DNA of 64,000 nucleotides from Thermococcus sp. (GTDB taxonomy: Archaea; Methanobacteriota_B; Thermococci; Thermococcales; Thermococcaceae). Positions 54,552-62,701 of the stretch are shown here, in pieces; positions within the stretch are counted from its first letter, which is position 1; every line of letters starts with the position of its first letter. The DNA lies in NCBI RefSeq assembly GCF_017656495.1, contig NZ_JACDNS010000004.1, positions 1 to 64,000 of the forward strand, written 5' to 3'. The position numbers were made by a program, and so were the translations under genes. Under the pieces are notes generated by a model. It worked only from the letters and a program-made list of their open reading frames with translations, had not been told where the DNA came from and searched no databases.

Positions 54552-55208
54552 ATGGAGCGCAGATATGAAGAGGAAATTACTCCCATCCACATCCTCCTTC
54601 AGCTTGTCACAATGGGCAAAGTGGATCCTTGGAACATTGACATAGTTGATCTGACGGAAAAATACATTGAGCGCTTAAGGGAAATGAAAGAACTCGACCT
54701 GAGGCTTTCAGCGAGAGCTATCCTTGCAGCGTCAATTCTTTTGAGAATGAAGACTGAGGCTTTGCTTTATGCAGATGAGGAGAAGGAGGAAGAGAAGAAG
54801 GAGGAGCGCATAAGGGTTGAGGTTGAACCTTATGTTCCACCCCTTAGAAGAGTCGAGCGCTACTATACTTTAGATGATCTCATAGAGGCTCTCATGGATG
54901 CTCTTGAAGATGTTGAGAGGAGGAAACCGAAGGCAAAGAAGAAGGTAGAGATTGAAGAAGAAATTTTTGTTGTTGATGACTTCAGAGTTGACATTGAAAA
55001 GCACGTGAATAGACTGTATGCGATTGTTAAGAAGCTCTATGAGGAAACGAAGGAGAAGATAAACTTCTGGGAGCTTGTGTTTGACCCAAGTCCAAAAATA
55101 GTTGCAAGGACTTTTCTCTATCTGCTGTTTTTAGCAAACATGGGGAAGGTTGAGCTTATTCAGGAGGAGCCATTTGGAGATATATATGTCGTTCCAGTGG
55201 AAGCTTGA
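54552..55208 (+). CDS. scpA: Segregation and condensation protein A (kleisin)
   Basis: ScpA bridges the Smc heads in the condensin complex. The N-terminal helical domain has the conserved ITPIHILLQLVTMGKVDPWNIDIVDLTEKYIE and LDLRLSARAILAASILLRMKTEALL. It is followed by an acidic linker (about residues 75-150) and a C-terminal winged helix (VFDPSPKIVARTFLYLLFLANMGKVELIQEEPFGDIYV). At 218 residues it is typical of archaea. GGTGA lies five bases before ATG 54552. No ScpB gene follows, as usual in this order. The 3' end overlaps the convergent gene by 49 bases. Confidence 0.95.
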   Translation: MERRYEEEITPIHILLQLVTMGKVDPWNIDIVDLTEKYIERLREMKELDLRLSARAILAASILLRMKTEALLYADEEKEEEKKEERIRVEVEPYVPPLRRVERYYTLDDLIEALMDALEDVERRKPKAKKKVEIEEEIFVVDDFRVDIEKHVNRLYAIVKKLYEETKEKINFWELVFDPSPKIVARTFLYLLFLANMGKVELIQEEPFGDIYVVPVEA

Positions 55209-55651
55209 TGATTGGTTTCGTCTTCTGAAATTCTCTCTTTTCTCTTTGCTGGTCTGAGGGTTATTGCCAACAACGGAGGTTCATCTCCAATGTAGAGGAC
55301 TTTCTTTTCCTTGTTGATGTAGAAGTAGTATCCACCCTCAGGAATTTGCTCCAGGAATTTCTTGGGTGTTGTAACTTTTGCAAACTTCTCTTCCCCCCAG
55401 AAAACGCACTCATAGGCCTCATCGATATCTCTGACTCTTTCCATAATTTCATCAAAACTCAAGAACTCGGCATCGAGTCTGGTACATACAAGAGATTTCC
55501 TTTTATCGGTGAAGATGATAATTTTTTCATTAACCTCAATCCTTTCTGCATTTTTGATGAAATCCAAAAGTGCAGAATAAACTCGCTCAAGCTTTCTCCT
55601 CTTTGACAGTCTTTTGATAATTCTCTGCTTTGCATGGTTCGTTAGAAGCAT
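55160..55651 (-). CDS. Protein of unknown function
   Basis: The 163-residue protein is not recognised. The N terminus is basic and helical (HAKQRIIKRLSKRRKLERVYSALLDFIK). It is followed by strands (KIIIFTDKRKSLVCTRLDAEFLSF) and a second strand-rich segment (GGYYFYINKEKKVLYIGDEPPLLAITLRP). Basic and aromatic content suggests nucleic-acid contact, as inference. The last 16 residues lie over the end of scpA and have little pattern. No clear ribosome binding site precedes ATG 55651, and the coding frame is supported mainly by length and codon use. Confidence 0.6.
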   Translation of the reverse strand: MLLTNHAKQRIIKRLSKRRKLERVYSALLDFIKNAERIEVNEKIIIFTDKRKSLVCTRLDAEFLSFDEIMERVRDIDEAYECVFWGEEKFAKVTTPKKFLEQIPEGGYYFYINKEKKVLYIGDEPPLLAITLRPAKRKERISEDETNHQASTGTTYISPNGSS

Positions 55652-55682
55652 GGGTTAAGTTTGGAGGGAGGGTTAAAAAGTG

Positions 55683-56665
55683 TTACCCAAAGAGTTCCTC
55701 AAGCCTTTCAAATTCCTTTCGCTGGATTAACCTAAGGAGTGCGGCGTAGTGCCCTATGAGTTGGGTGGTTTCTGGATAGTTGTCGAGAAGGCTGTCAATT
55801 TTGCTCAGAATCTCCTCTTCAGCTTTCTTTAGGGCTTCCTCAGAATAGCCCGCAAATTTGAGTCCCATCACTATGGCGAGAACTTCCGGCGAAATGGTTT
55901 GAGGTTTTGGCTTTTTCGGTTCTATCTTCTTCCCGCTGATCTCCGCCAGGAACTGCCGGAACTCTTCAAGTTCTGGCTCGATGTCGATGCCGTTTCTCTT
56001 GAGGATGCCTACAGGATCATCCACTTCGTGGAGGGCCTTTCCTATTACTTTCAAGTTTGGATGGTTTGGTTCGGGCCACATCTTGTCTATAATTTTAAAT
56101 ATTAGTGGTAATCCTCTCTTGATCGCTTGCTTAAGCTTTTCCTCGTCGGCAACGGGTATTTCCTTTGTAACGTGGTTTATCACGAACTGCGCTATCATAT
56201 CGGGGTTTTCTTTCAGGCGATCGTAACTCATATTCTGATTCAAGAATAGGCTATCCATCGCATCCCCGATGGCATGGCCGACCGATGGGTGATATGTGCT
56301 CTCGTGGTTTGCGACTATGAGAGCGAGCAGTCCGTGGACGAGTGCGTACCCCTTTAATCGTGCATCTTTTTCCATTATAATGTAGTCAGAATATTTCTTT
56401 TTGCCTATAGCCCATATCTCGTGCTTGTTTATCTGTGTATTGTATTTGGCATCCATGAGTTTCATTATCTTTTCAAAGTCCCCCTCTGGATCCGTACGCG
56501 CGAGTAGCAGGAGATATCCCTTTTTGGGGAATCCAGTCGTTGAATACTCGCTCGAATATTCTGGGTCGATCTTCGGGAAATCTTCCTTTACCTCTCTGGC
56601 GGTTTTTTCTTCTCCTTCTTCCCTCCGAAGATGAACATTCCCGTCAGAGGCAGAAGTGACAACAT
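55683..56665 (-). pseudogene. Unknown gene split by a frameshift at a homopolymer run
   Basis: GGTGGTG precedes ATG 56665, which starts MLSLLPLTGMFIFGGKKEKKK, a hydrophobic signal- or anchor-like segment. That frame stops at TAA after 25 codons. The -1 frame carries on as TAREVKEDFPKIDPEYSSEY, then STTGFPKKGYLLLLARTDPE, into a 260-residue stretch ending EFERLEELFG. One added A in the A6 run (T6 at 56603-56608 on the plus strand) joins both into about 327 residues. The main part is helical (ALVHGLLALIVANHESTYHPSVGHAIGDAMD) and not recognised. Sequencing error, real mutation or polymerase slippage are all possible. Confidence 0.6.
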
Positions 56666-56731
56666 CACCACCCCTTAAACTTCGGCATTAGGAGAAATAA
56701 GCCTTTCGAAATTAGTCAAATCTTAAACCGG

Positions 56732-56801
56732 CTATTGGGGGCGAGGGGGCGTTAGCCCCCCAGTAGGTTAAAGGAAGGGTGTGGGAAACGTACTTTCCCC
56801 A
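56732..56801. other. Two adjacent GC-rich hairpins, possible ncRNA
   Basis: CTATTGGGGGC (56732-56742) pairs with GCCCCCCAGTAG (56755-56766) with one bulged C. TGGGAAA (56782-56788) pairs with TTTCCCCA (56794-56801) around a CGTAC loop. Such GC-rich structure between genes is a known sign of functional RNA in AT-rich hyperthermophiles. No coding frame, C/D boxes or clear H/ACA layout was found, although ACA follows the second hairpin on the minus strand. Strand and function are unknown. Confidence 0.4.
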
Positions 56802-56869
56802 GCAGAGAAGAAGGGTTGGGAAGAAGTCAGAGAGAAGAGGGGAAGGTTCTCCTTCTCCTCGTCATCTTA

Positions 56870-56977
56870 TGGTGCCGGGGCGGGGCTTCGAACCCCGGAT
56901 CTCCCGGTTTCTCAGGCTCCCCCGAAGGGGAGTCGCCCTATGAGCCGGGCGCTTTGACCAGGCTAAGCTACCCCGGC
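56870..56977 (-). tRNA. Elongator tRNA-Met (CAT) with a 30-base intron
   Basis: The 7-bp acceptor stem GCCGGGG/CCCCGGC, D arm GCTTAGCCTGGTCAAAGC and T arm CGGGG-TTCGAAG-CCCCG are complete, and CCA is encoded (56872-56870). The anticodon stem CCCGG/CCGGG closes only if bases 56909-56938 are removed, leaving loop CTCATAA. The insert sits after position 37, the canonical archaeal site. CTCA of the loop pairs with TGAG of the intron, flanked by 3-base bulges TAG and AAA: a bulge-helix-bulge. The intron's inner hairpin CTCCCC-TTCG-GGGGAG is very stable. A TATA-like ATTTAAAAATGC (57014-57003) lies upstream. Confidence 0.95.
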
Positions 56978-57025
56978 ACGCCCGCATATACCTCCTTGTG
57001 ATGCATTTTTAAATCTTTCGTTGTG

Positions 57026-57781
57026 CTAAATACTCTCCAGTATCAGCTTGAGCAATCTTCTGTCGTTAACTGCTATGATGTTCAGCTTTTCGGAAGCGTT
57101 TAAATCGAACTTGAGCTCCTTCCCGGTGTCATCAGTTATTATTGCTCCGGCTTCTTTAGCTATTAAAGCACTCGCTGCTATGTCTGTCGGCCTCACGTAA
57201 TTCCTAATGTCTAAAACTCCATCGAGAGAACCTTTTGCCAAGTAAGCAAGCTCTATCGCAATAGCTCCAAGCACTCTGACTCTCTTAACTTTGTTTATCA
57301 GTTCTACTCCTCGTCCTCTCGTGTAAAAGCTTATCGCTATTGATTTTTCGTTGAGTTCCCTAACATGGATTGGTCTACCATTGAGATAAGCACCTTCTTT
57401 AGGAATTCCCTCATAAACGCTCTTTGTCATGAATTCATAGAGCATTGCATACTCTGGCTTGCTGCCCTTGAACACGGCAAAGCTAAAGCCGAAAATTGGA
57501 ATGCCGTGGATGAAGTTGAACGAACCATCAACGGGGTCAACTACAATTGTGTAATCACTTCCAACATCAATATTTCCAATTTCTTCGCTAACAATATTCA
57601 CACCAAGAGGTTTTAGTGCGTTAAGAACAATATCCTCAGCAATCTTGTCAACGAGTTTTGTCTTATCTCCGCTGGGACTAACTCCAATAACTTCTCCACC
57701 TTCGGGCTTCCCAAAAAGAGGAAGTATTTCCTTCTCAACTTCCTTTGCAATACTTAGGGCAATTTCATTCCATTCATACAT
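57026..57781 (-). CDS. Inositol-monophosphatase/fructose-1,6-bisphosphatase family enzyme (archaeal class IV FBPase/IMPase)
   Basis: Archaeal members of this Mg-dependent, Li-sensitive family hydrolyse both inositol monophosphate and fructose bisphosphate. The metal site is seen in VSEEIGN (about 65) and VVDPVDGSFNFIHGIPIFGFS (about 81-100), with the third Asp in YVRPTDIAASALIAKEAGA near 210. It has 251 residues. In Thermococcales it could serve di-myo-inositol phosphate synthesis, while gluconeogenesis uses another enzyme class. GGGGGTT precedes the ATG, which lies two bases after the DUF63 gene stop, so the pair is an operon. Confidence 0.9.
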   Translation of the reverse strand: MYEWNEIALSIAKEVEKEILPLFGKPEGGEVIGVSPSGDKTKLVDKIAEDIVLNALKPLGVNIVSEEIGNIDVGSDYTIVVDPVDGSFNFIHGIPIFGFSFAVFKGSKPEYAMLYEFMTKSVYEGIPKEGAYLNGRPIHVRELNEKSIAISFYTRGRGVELINKVKRVRVLGAIAIELAYLAKGSLDGVLDIRNYVRPTDIAASALIAKEAGAIITDDTGKELKFDLNASEKLNIIAVNDRRLLKLILESI

Positions 57782-57783
57782 TT

Positions 57784-58590
57784 TTAAACCCCCATAAGCA
57801 TTCTCAATAGATTTCTCGTTCCCGGGGCAAATCCGAGAATAAAAATCACCGTTTTGATAAAATCCATAAGCTCTTTGTCACTTTCGGTTTCTTGCAGTTC
57901 TTTCATGAGATAGAGTGCTACCATCAGGGTTACAAACTTTAAGAGATACATAACTGCTGCTGTTCCAGTTAGATTCATTAAAAATCTTGGAAGGACGTGT
58001 TGTTCCCAATAGCCCATGAACTGGATGCCAACAAAAGTAGTCGTTGCATCATAAAAATGAGCATAGAAGAGGTAGCTGTTTTCTCTAACGAGCTCGATTT
58101 TTTTAGTCATTAGATAGATAGTGCCCTCCGCTATTATCACAGCTGGGATGAAATACTTTAGCACAATCCAAGTGAAGTGAACTTTATCTAAATGTGTCAG
58201 CAACATGACAAAATCAAAGCCTACCAGTGTCCAGCCAAAGTAGAGAAACACCTTTCTCCAGTCTTCAAAGAGCTTATGTGCAATAAGTAGTGCGGTGAAG
58301 GTTATTGCAAAAGTAAGCACATATATTCCAGGAGTCACTGTTAAATACGTCCTTGGATAGATAGTTGCATCAGTTAATGCCCTCGTAAATGCTCCAAATA
58401 TCATGTAAGGGATTAACGCTCTAAAAAATGCATTGTCGTATTTTATTCCCAGCCGTTTTAGGATTTTATAAACTCCTAAGGCCGCTATTCCCAAAATGAT
58501 CGCGTAGGTTAGTGTGTTAACGACGTTATAGCCAGTGTTGTATTTTATCGGATTCACGAAGTACTCTTGGAATATCTCACTTACTCCCAT
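57784..58590 (-). CDS. DUF63 family integral membrane protein
   Basis: The 268-residue protein has about seven to eight hydrophobic helices and the DUF63 features: the NVVNTLTYAIILGIA start, an IPYMIFGAFTRALTDA block near 84-99, TPGIYVLTFAI, and YAHFYDATTTFVGIQFMGYWEQHVLP near 178. Function is unknown. The conserved Arg, Asp and His residues within membrane segments suggest an enzyme or transporter, perhaps lipid-related, given the divergent sn-glycerol-1-phosphate dehydrogenase gene. GGTGATT precedes the ATG. It is cotranscribed with the IMPase gene downstream. Confidence 0.88.
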   Translation of the reverse strand: MGVSEIFQEYFVNPIKYNTGYNVVNTLTYAIILGIAALGVYKILKRLGIKYDNAFFRALIPYMIFGAFTRALTDATIYPRTYLTVTPGIYVLTFAITFTALLIAHKLFEDWRKVFLYFGWTLVGFDFVMLLTHLDKVHFTWIVLKYFIPAVIIAEGTIYLMTKKIELVRENSYLFYAHFYDATTTFVGIQFMGYWEQHVLPRFLMNLTGTAAVMYLLKFVTLMVALYLMKELQETESDKELMDFIKTVIFILGFAPGTRNLLRMLMGV

Positions 58591-58686
58591 TTAATCACCA
58601 CTAAGAGTTTACCCTTTCCAATTAAAGCTTTTCTTTCCAATTAATTTTTAAGCTTCGAGAGAGAAATATAAGCAAAGGTGATAATC

Positions 58687-59727
58687 ATGCACTTAATGGA
58701 ATTACCTCGCGAGGTTCTTCTTGGAGAAAATTTGAAAGATAAGGTCGGGGAAGTTGCTAAAAGGCTAAAATTAGGCGAAAGAGCCCTGATTCTTTATGGG
58801 CCTAAAACTAAAGAGATTGCTGGAAGGGAGGTTAAGCATCACTTAAAAGAGAGCTTTGATGTTCACAGTTTGACAATCAAAAAAGCTTCAATGAAAGAAG
58901 TTGAAAGAACAATCAAGAAGATAAAAAACGAGAATATCCAGTGGATTGTTGCCGTTGGCGGTGGAAGCATAATTGATGTTGCCAAACTTGCCTCATTCAA
59001 GAGTGGTATTCCGTTCATTAGCTTCCCTACAACTGCTTCTCATGATGGCATAGCAAGTGCAAATGCTTCAATTAAAGACATTAACGCCAAAACTTCGATA
59101 AAGGCGAAACCGCCGATAGCTGTTATTGCTGATGTAAAAGTCATCAAAACTGCCCCATACCGATATCTTGCGGCTGGAGTTGGGGATATGATCTCCAACC
59201 TAACGGCAGTAAAAGACTGGCAGTTAGCACATAAACTCAAGGGAGAATATTACAGCGAGTATGCGGCTTCTCTTTCTTTAATGAGTGCCAAAATGGTGAT
59301 AAAGAACGCTGACATTATAAGACTGGGTAATGAGGAAAGCGTTAGAAAAGTGATAAAAGGATTAATTTCAAGCGGCGTTGCCATGAGTATAGCCGGCTCT
59401 TCAAGACCGGCAAGCGGAGCTGAGCATCTTTTCAGCCATGCCTTGGATTTAATTGCCCCTAAGCCAGCTCTGCACGGCGAGCAGTGTGGTGTTGGAACGA
59501 TAATTATGGCTTATCTTCACGGACTGAAGTGGCAGAAAATTAGAGAAACCTTAAAGAAGGTCAATGCTCCAACAAATGCATATGAACTAGGTATTGATCC
59601 GGAGTATATTATTGAAGCCCTAACTATTGCGCATACAATCAGACCTGAGAGATACACTATCTTGGGAAAGGATGGTTTAACGCGAGAAGCAGCTGAAAAA
59701 GCTGCTAAAATCACTGGAGTTATTTGA
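58687..59727 (+). CDS. egsA: sn-Glycerol-1-phosphate dehydrogenase
   Basis: This enzyme reduces dihydroxyacetone phosphate to sn-glycerol-1-phosphate, the archaea-specific backbone of ether lipids. The NAD(P)-binding [17 protein letters not shown] lies near residue 98, followed by [20 protein letters not shown]. Zinc ligands are in GDMISN (Asp near 162), [12 protein letters not shown] (His near 243) and LHGEQCGVG (His near 260). GGTGAT lies just before ATG 58687; the upstream in-frame GTG is part of that site. The product is 346 residues. UPF0179 follows 29 bases after the stop. Confidence 0.97.
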   Translation: MHLMELPREVLLGENLKDKVGEVAKRLKLGERALILYGPKTKEIAGREVKHHLKESFDVHSLTIKKASMKEVERTIKKIKNENIQWIVAVGGGSIIDVAKLASFKSGIPFISFPTTASHDGIASANASIKDINAKTSIKAKPPIAVIADVKVIKTAPYRYLAAGVGDMISNLTAVKDWQLAHKLKGEYYSEYAASLSLMSAKMVIKNADIIRLGNEESVRKVIKGLISSGVAMSIAGSSRPASGAEHLFSHALDLIAPKPALHGEQCGVGTIIMAYLHGLKWQKIRETLKKVNAPTNAYELGIDPEYIIEALTIAHTIRPERYTILGKDGLTREAAEKAAKITGVI

Positions 59728-59756
59728 CTATCACCATTCACATAGGAGGTGTCAGA

Positions 59757-60185
59757 ATGGTAATCACGTTAGTTGGTGAAAAGTTGGCTAAACCTGGTGT
59801 TGAATTCATTTATTACGGCCCAGCTGACCCATGCAAAACCTGCAGATTAGCTAGGGTCTGTGTTGGGAACTTAGAACCCGGAAGGAGGTACAAAGTGGTA
59901 CGAGTAAGGAACATAGAACACTCTTGTCCCCTTCATGAAGGAAAAGTCAGAGTTGTGGAGGTTGTTGAGCCTTCTATAGAGGTGGCAATAGAGCCCAGGC
60001 TTGCAATAGTCGGTTCAAAAATTAAAATTAACTTCGTTGAATGCGATGACCCAGAAAAGAAGGATGTAATCAGGCCAGAGGGGCTTTTTGAGGGCGATAC
60101 TGTTAAAATCCTTGAAATTGTCGGTGAAATCGAGTGTAACGGTAAAAAATACAAAGTGGTCAAAGTTATGAGGGAAAAAGAGTAG
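59757..60185 (+). CDS. UPF0179 family protein
   Basis: The protein matches UPF0179, a small archaeal family of unknown role: [22 protein letters not shown], then [23 protein letters not shown], then [15 protein letters not shown]. Four cysteines (CKTC, C and C in the first 65 residues) could bind zinc or an iron-sulfur cluster. GGAGGTG precedes ATG 59757, so the open frame from 59724 that overlaps egsA is rejected. The product is 142 residues. A T-rich tract after the stop (60186-60212) may terminate it, over the end of the convergent pxpC gene. Confidence 0.85.
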   Translation: MVITLVGEKLAKPGVEFIYYGPADPCKTCRLARVCVGNLEPGRRYKVVRVRNIEHSCPLHEGKVRVVEVVEPSIEVAIEPRLAIVGSKIKINFVECDDPEKKDVIRPEGLFEGDTVKILEIVGEIECNGKKYKVVKVMREKE

Positions 60186-60194
60186 TTCTCTTTT

Positions 60195-61190
60195 CTATTT
60201 CTCTTTTTCTACAAAAACCATGAACTCTTCTCCAAGCGCTTTTATCTTGTAACCTCTCACTTCTCCATCAAGGAGGCGCTTGATGTTTCTGAATAAAAAT
60301 TCCCTCTTTCTCAACAGTTCTTGAGCTTCTTCCACGGTTATTGCTTTAAATCTCAGCTTTCCCCCCGCTCTCGTTTGGGCAACCTTTGGTACATCAACTC
60401 TTGCAACTACCCCAATTTTTGCATAACCTCCCGTTGTCTGCCTATCAGCTAGCATGATTATTGGCTTCCCGTTGGCTGGAACCTGAATAGCTCCCAAAGG
60501 AATTGCATCGGTGATTATGTCTGCCCCTTTTTCGGAGTGCTCTATCTCTGGACCTTCCAGACGGTAGCCCATTCTGTCTGAATTTGGCGTGACTTCATAA
60601 GTTGAGCTTAGAAAAGTTTCAATGCCTTTTTCTGTGAAATGCTCGAGCTGAGGGCCTAGAATCACTCTAATTTCACTTTCGTTTGAGTAGCGTGGGATTA
60701 ATGCTTCGGGCAGAACTCTTCCTTCTTTCCCTGTCAGAATTGCATATCCAAGCTTGAGCTTATCTCCCTGTTTAAGTGGTTTTCCAAGCTTTGCCCTCAA
60801 ATAAGTTGAGCAGCTTCCGAGGATTTTATCACATAAAATTCCACCAGCGAATGCTATATATCCATAAACACCGCTCTTCAGAGTTCCTATCTCAAGAACA
60901 TCTCCCCGCTTAGCCCAGTGGCTCTGCCAGGATTTAATTGGGATTCCATTTAACCTTACATCAACATCTCCAGCAACTGCAAAAACTGCTGAGGAGCGAA
61001 ATCTTATAGTGGGACCTTTTAAGACAAATTCGATTAGGGGAGCGTTGTCATGATTCCCAACAAGGTAGTTAGCCAAGCGCGCACTCACTTCGTCCATGAC
61101 TCCGCTAACGGGGATTCCAAACTTCTGGTAGCCGTATCTTCCAAGGTCTTGGGTTGTAGTGAGGGATGGAACATTAATGAGCTCAATCAT
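60195..61190 (-). CDS. pxpC: 5-Oxoprolinase subunit C (biotin-dependent carboxyltransferase-like)
   Basis: PxpABC opens 5-oxoproline to glutamate with ATP. PxpC belongs to the KipA/AHS2 family: the beginning IELINVPSLTTTQDLGRYGYQKFGIPVSGVMD, PLIEFVLKGPTIRF, VRVILGPQLEHF and NSDRMGYRLEGPEIE are diagnostic, with ADRQTTGGYAKIGVV near 245. ATG 61190 overlaps the pxpB stop as ATGA, so the coding frame of 331 residues begins there rather than at the longer open start. It is the last gene of the operon SSS-pxpA-pxpB-pxpC. Confidence 0.93.
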   Translation of the reverse strand: MIELINVPSLTTTQDLGRYGYQKFGIPVSGVMDEVSARLANYLVGNHDNAPLIEFVLKGPTIRFRSSAVFAVAGDVDVRLNGIPIKSWQSHWAKRGDVLEIGTLKSGVYGYIAFAGGILCDKILGSCSTYLRAKLGKPLKQGDKLKLGYAILTGKEGRVLPEALIPRYSNESEIRVILGPQLEHFTEKGIETFLSSTYEVTPNSDRMGYRLEGPEIEHSEKGADIITDAIPLGAIQVPANGKPIIMLADRQTTGGYAKIGVVARVDVPKVAQTRAGGKLRFKAITVEEAQELLRKREFLFRNIKRLLDGEVRGYKIKALGEEFMVFVEKEK

Positions 61191-61879
61191 TTCTGCTCGC
61201 CCCATTCTCTCTTATAAATTTCCCAAAACTCTTCCTCACTTATCGGTACGAACTTGACGTAATCACCCGGCTGTAACAGAGTTGGTGGATCTTTCTCTGG
61301 AGTGAAAAGTCTCAGCGGTGTTCTCCCAATCAGTCTCCATCCGCCGGGGCTTTCTATGGGATAAATACCTGTCTGCTTTCCAGCTATGCCAACACTCCCT
61401 GCTGACACTTTCAAGCGTGGCTTTTCTAAACGAGGAGTTGCAATCCTTTCATCCATTCCTCCAAGATAAGCAAATCCTGGCGTAAATCCAAGCATATAAA
61501 CTCTGTAGAGTGGCTTTGAGTGAATTTCGATGACATCATCAATAGTTAAGCCATTATATTGGGCCACAAACTCAATGTCTGGTCCAAATTCTCCACCATA
61601 GACCGTCGGAATTTCTACAATCCTTGGCTTTTCCTCTTTTGGCTCTGCTGAGAGGAAAGGCTTAATGGCCTCGAGAACTTCTTGATAACCAAGTCTGAGT
61701 GGGTCATAATACACATAGATGCTTGTATAGGTGGGAACAACTTCAATAAGCCAATCTGGTGAGGCTTTTTCTATGGCATTGGCAACTGCATGGACTTTTT
61801 TGTTAATCCCCTCGTCTATCCTATCTCCAAAAATAATAACTAAAGCAGAGTCTCCAGCTGGTTTGAACTGAGGGAACAT
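61187..61879 (-). CDS. pxpB: 5-Oxoprolinase subunit B (KipI/AHS1 family)
   Basis: The family signature is clear: FKPAGDSALVIIFGDRIDEGIN at the start, ASPDWLIEVVPTYTSIYVYYDP, EIPTVYGGEFGPDIEFVA near 85, and YRVYMLGFTPGFAYLGGMDERIATPRL near 127. SAGSVGIAGKQTGIYPIESPGGWRLIGRTP follows. PxpB pairs with PxpC as the ATP-using complex. It has 230 residues, with AAGGTGAT before ATG 61879. It lies four bases after pxpA and overlaps pxpC by four. Confidence 0.94.
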   Translation of the reverse strand: MFPQFKPAGDSALVIIFGDRIDEGINKKVHAVANAIEKASPDWLIEVVPTYTSIYVYYDPLRLGYQEVLEAIKPFLSAEPKEEKPRIVEIPTVYGGEFGPDIEFVAQYNGLTIDDVIEIHSKPLYRVYMLGFTPGFAYLGGMDERIATPRLEKPRLKVSAGSVGIAGKQTGIYPIESPGGWRLIGRTPLRLFTPEKDPPTLLQPGDYVKFVPISEEEFWEIYKREWGEQK

Positions 61880-61883
61880 GGAA

Positions 61884-62651
61884 TCACCTTATAACTTCCT
61901 TCATTGGCACAATCTTGACTCCTTCTTCCTCTAAGCGCTTCCTGATGTATGCTGTAATCTCAAGAGCTTTTGGATTGTCACCATGGACGCAAATTGTATC
62001 AGCTTTAAGCTCAATCCACTCACCGTTGATTGCTTTAACGCCACCATCCTTGACCATTGAAATTACTCTTTCCGCTATAAGCTCCTTATCGTGAATTACT
62101 GCACCTTCCTTGCTCCTTGGAACTAAGGTTCCATCTGGGTTGTAAGCCCTATCAGCAAAAACTTCGTGAGCAACTTTAAGCCCCATCTCCTCGGCAATCT
62201 CTAGAGGCTTTGAGAGTGATAATCCTACAAAAATCAGCTTTTTGTCAAAATCTGCTATTCCCTCAAGAACTCCCCTTGCAAGCTCTTCATCTTTGACTAA
62301 AGCATTATAGAGAGCTCCATGGGGTTTAACATGTTGCAAAGTTAAGCCCTCTGCTTTAACAAATGCATATAACGCTCCAATTTGGTAAAGAATATAATTT
62401 CTTGCTTCCTCTCTTGTTATCTTCATGTATCTCCTGCCAAAGCCCATAAGGTCTGGGTAGCTTGGGTGAGCACCTACTTCAACGCCGTTTTCTTTTGCAA
62501 GCTTTACAGTTTTTCTCATTACTAATGGGTCTCCAGCGTGCCAGCCGCATGCAACGTTGGCTGATGTGATGTATTTCATAACTTCCTCGTCCATGCCGAG
62601 TTTGTATCTTCCAAAGCTTTCGCCGAGATCAGAATTGAGGTCAACTTTCAT
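61884..62651 (-). CDS. pxpA: 5-Oxoprolinase subunit A (LamB/YcsF family)
   Basis: [18 protein letters not shown] at the start and [22 protein letters not shown] near 27 are the YcsF signature. They are followed by [17 protein letters not shown] and [14 protein letters not shown] near 107. PxpA has a TIM-barrel-like fold with a probable metal and nucleophile site, and acts in cleavage of phosphorylated 5-oxoproline. ATG 62651 lies four bases after a full GGAGGTGAT, so the upstream open codons are rejected. It has 255 residues and follows the symporter gene after a 50-base gap. Confidence 0.95.
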   Translation of the reverse strand: MKVDLNSDLGESFGRYKLGMDEEVMKYITSANVACGWHAGDPLVMRKTVKLAKENGVEVGAHPSYPDLMGFGRRYMKITREEARNYILYQIGALYAFVKAEGLTLQHVKPHGALYNALVKDEELARGVLEGIADFDKKLIFVGLSLSKPLEIAEEMGLKVAHEVFADRAYNPDGTLVPRSKEGAVIHDKELIAERVISMVKDGGVKAINGEWIELKADTICVHGDNPKALEITAYIRKRLEEEGVKIVPMKEVIR

Positions 62652-62701
62652 AATTATCACCTCCACCAAAAGAATGTAAAAATTGAAAGATTAAAAAGGT
62701 A

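Noticed and set aside
55205-55232. TGATGAT followed by CTGA, resembling half of a C/D sRNA
   Set aside because: Box C has T instead of a purine at the first position and no C' or second D box follows at proper spacing; it overlaps the end of the scpA region.
56600-56612. Programmed -1 ribosomal frameshift at the A6 run
   Set aside because: The run is preceded by G and lacks the full X XXY YYZ heptamer, and no downstream stimulatory structure is evident; mutation or read error is simpler.
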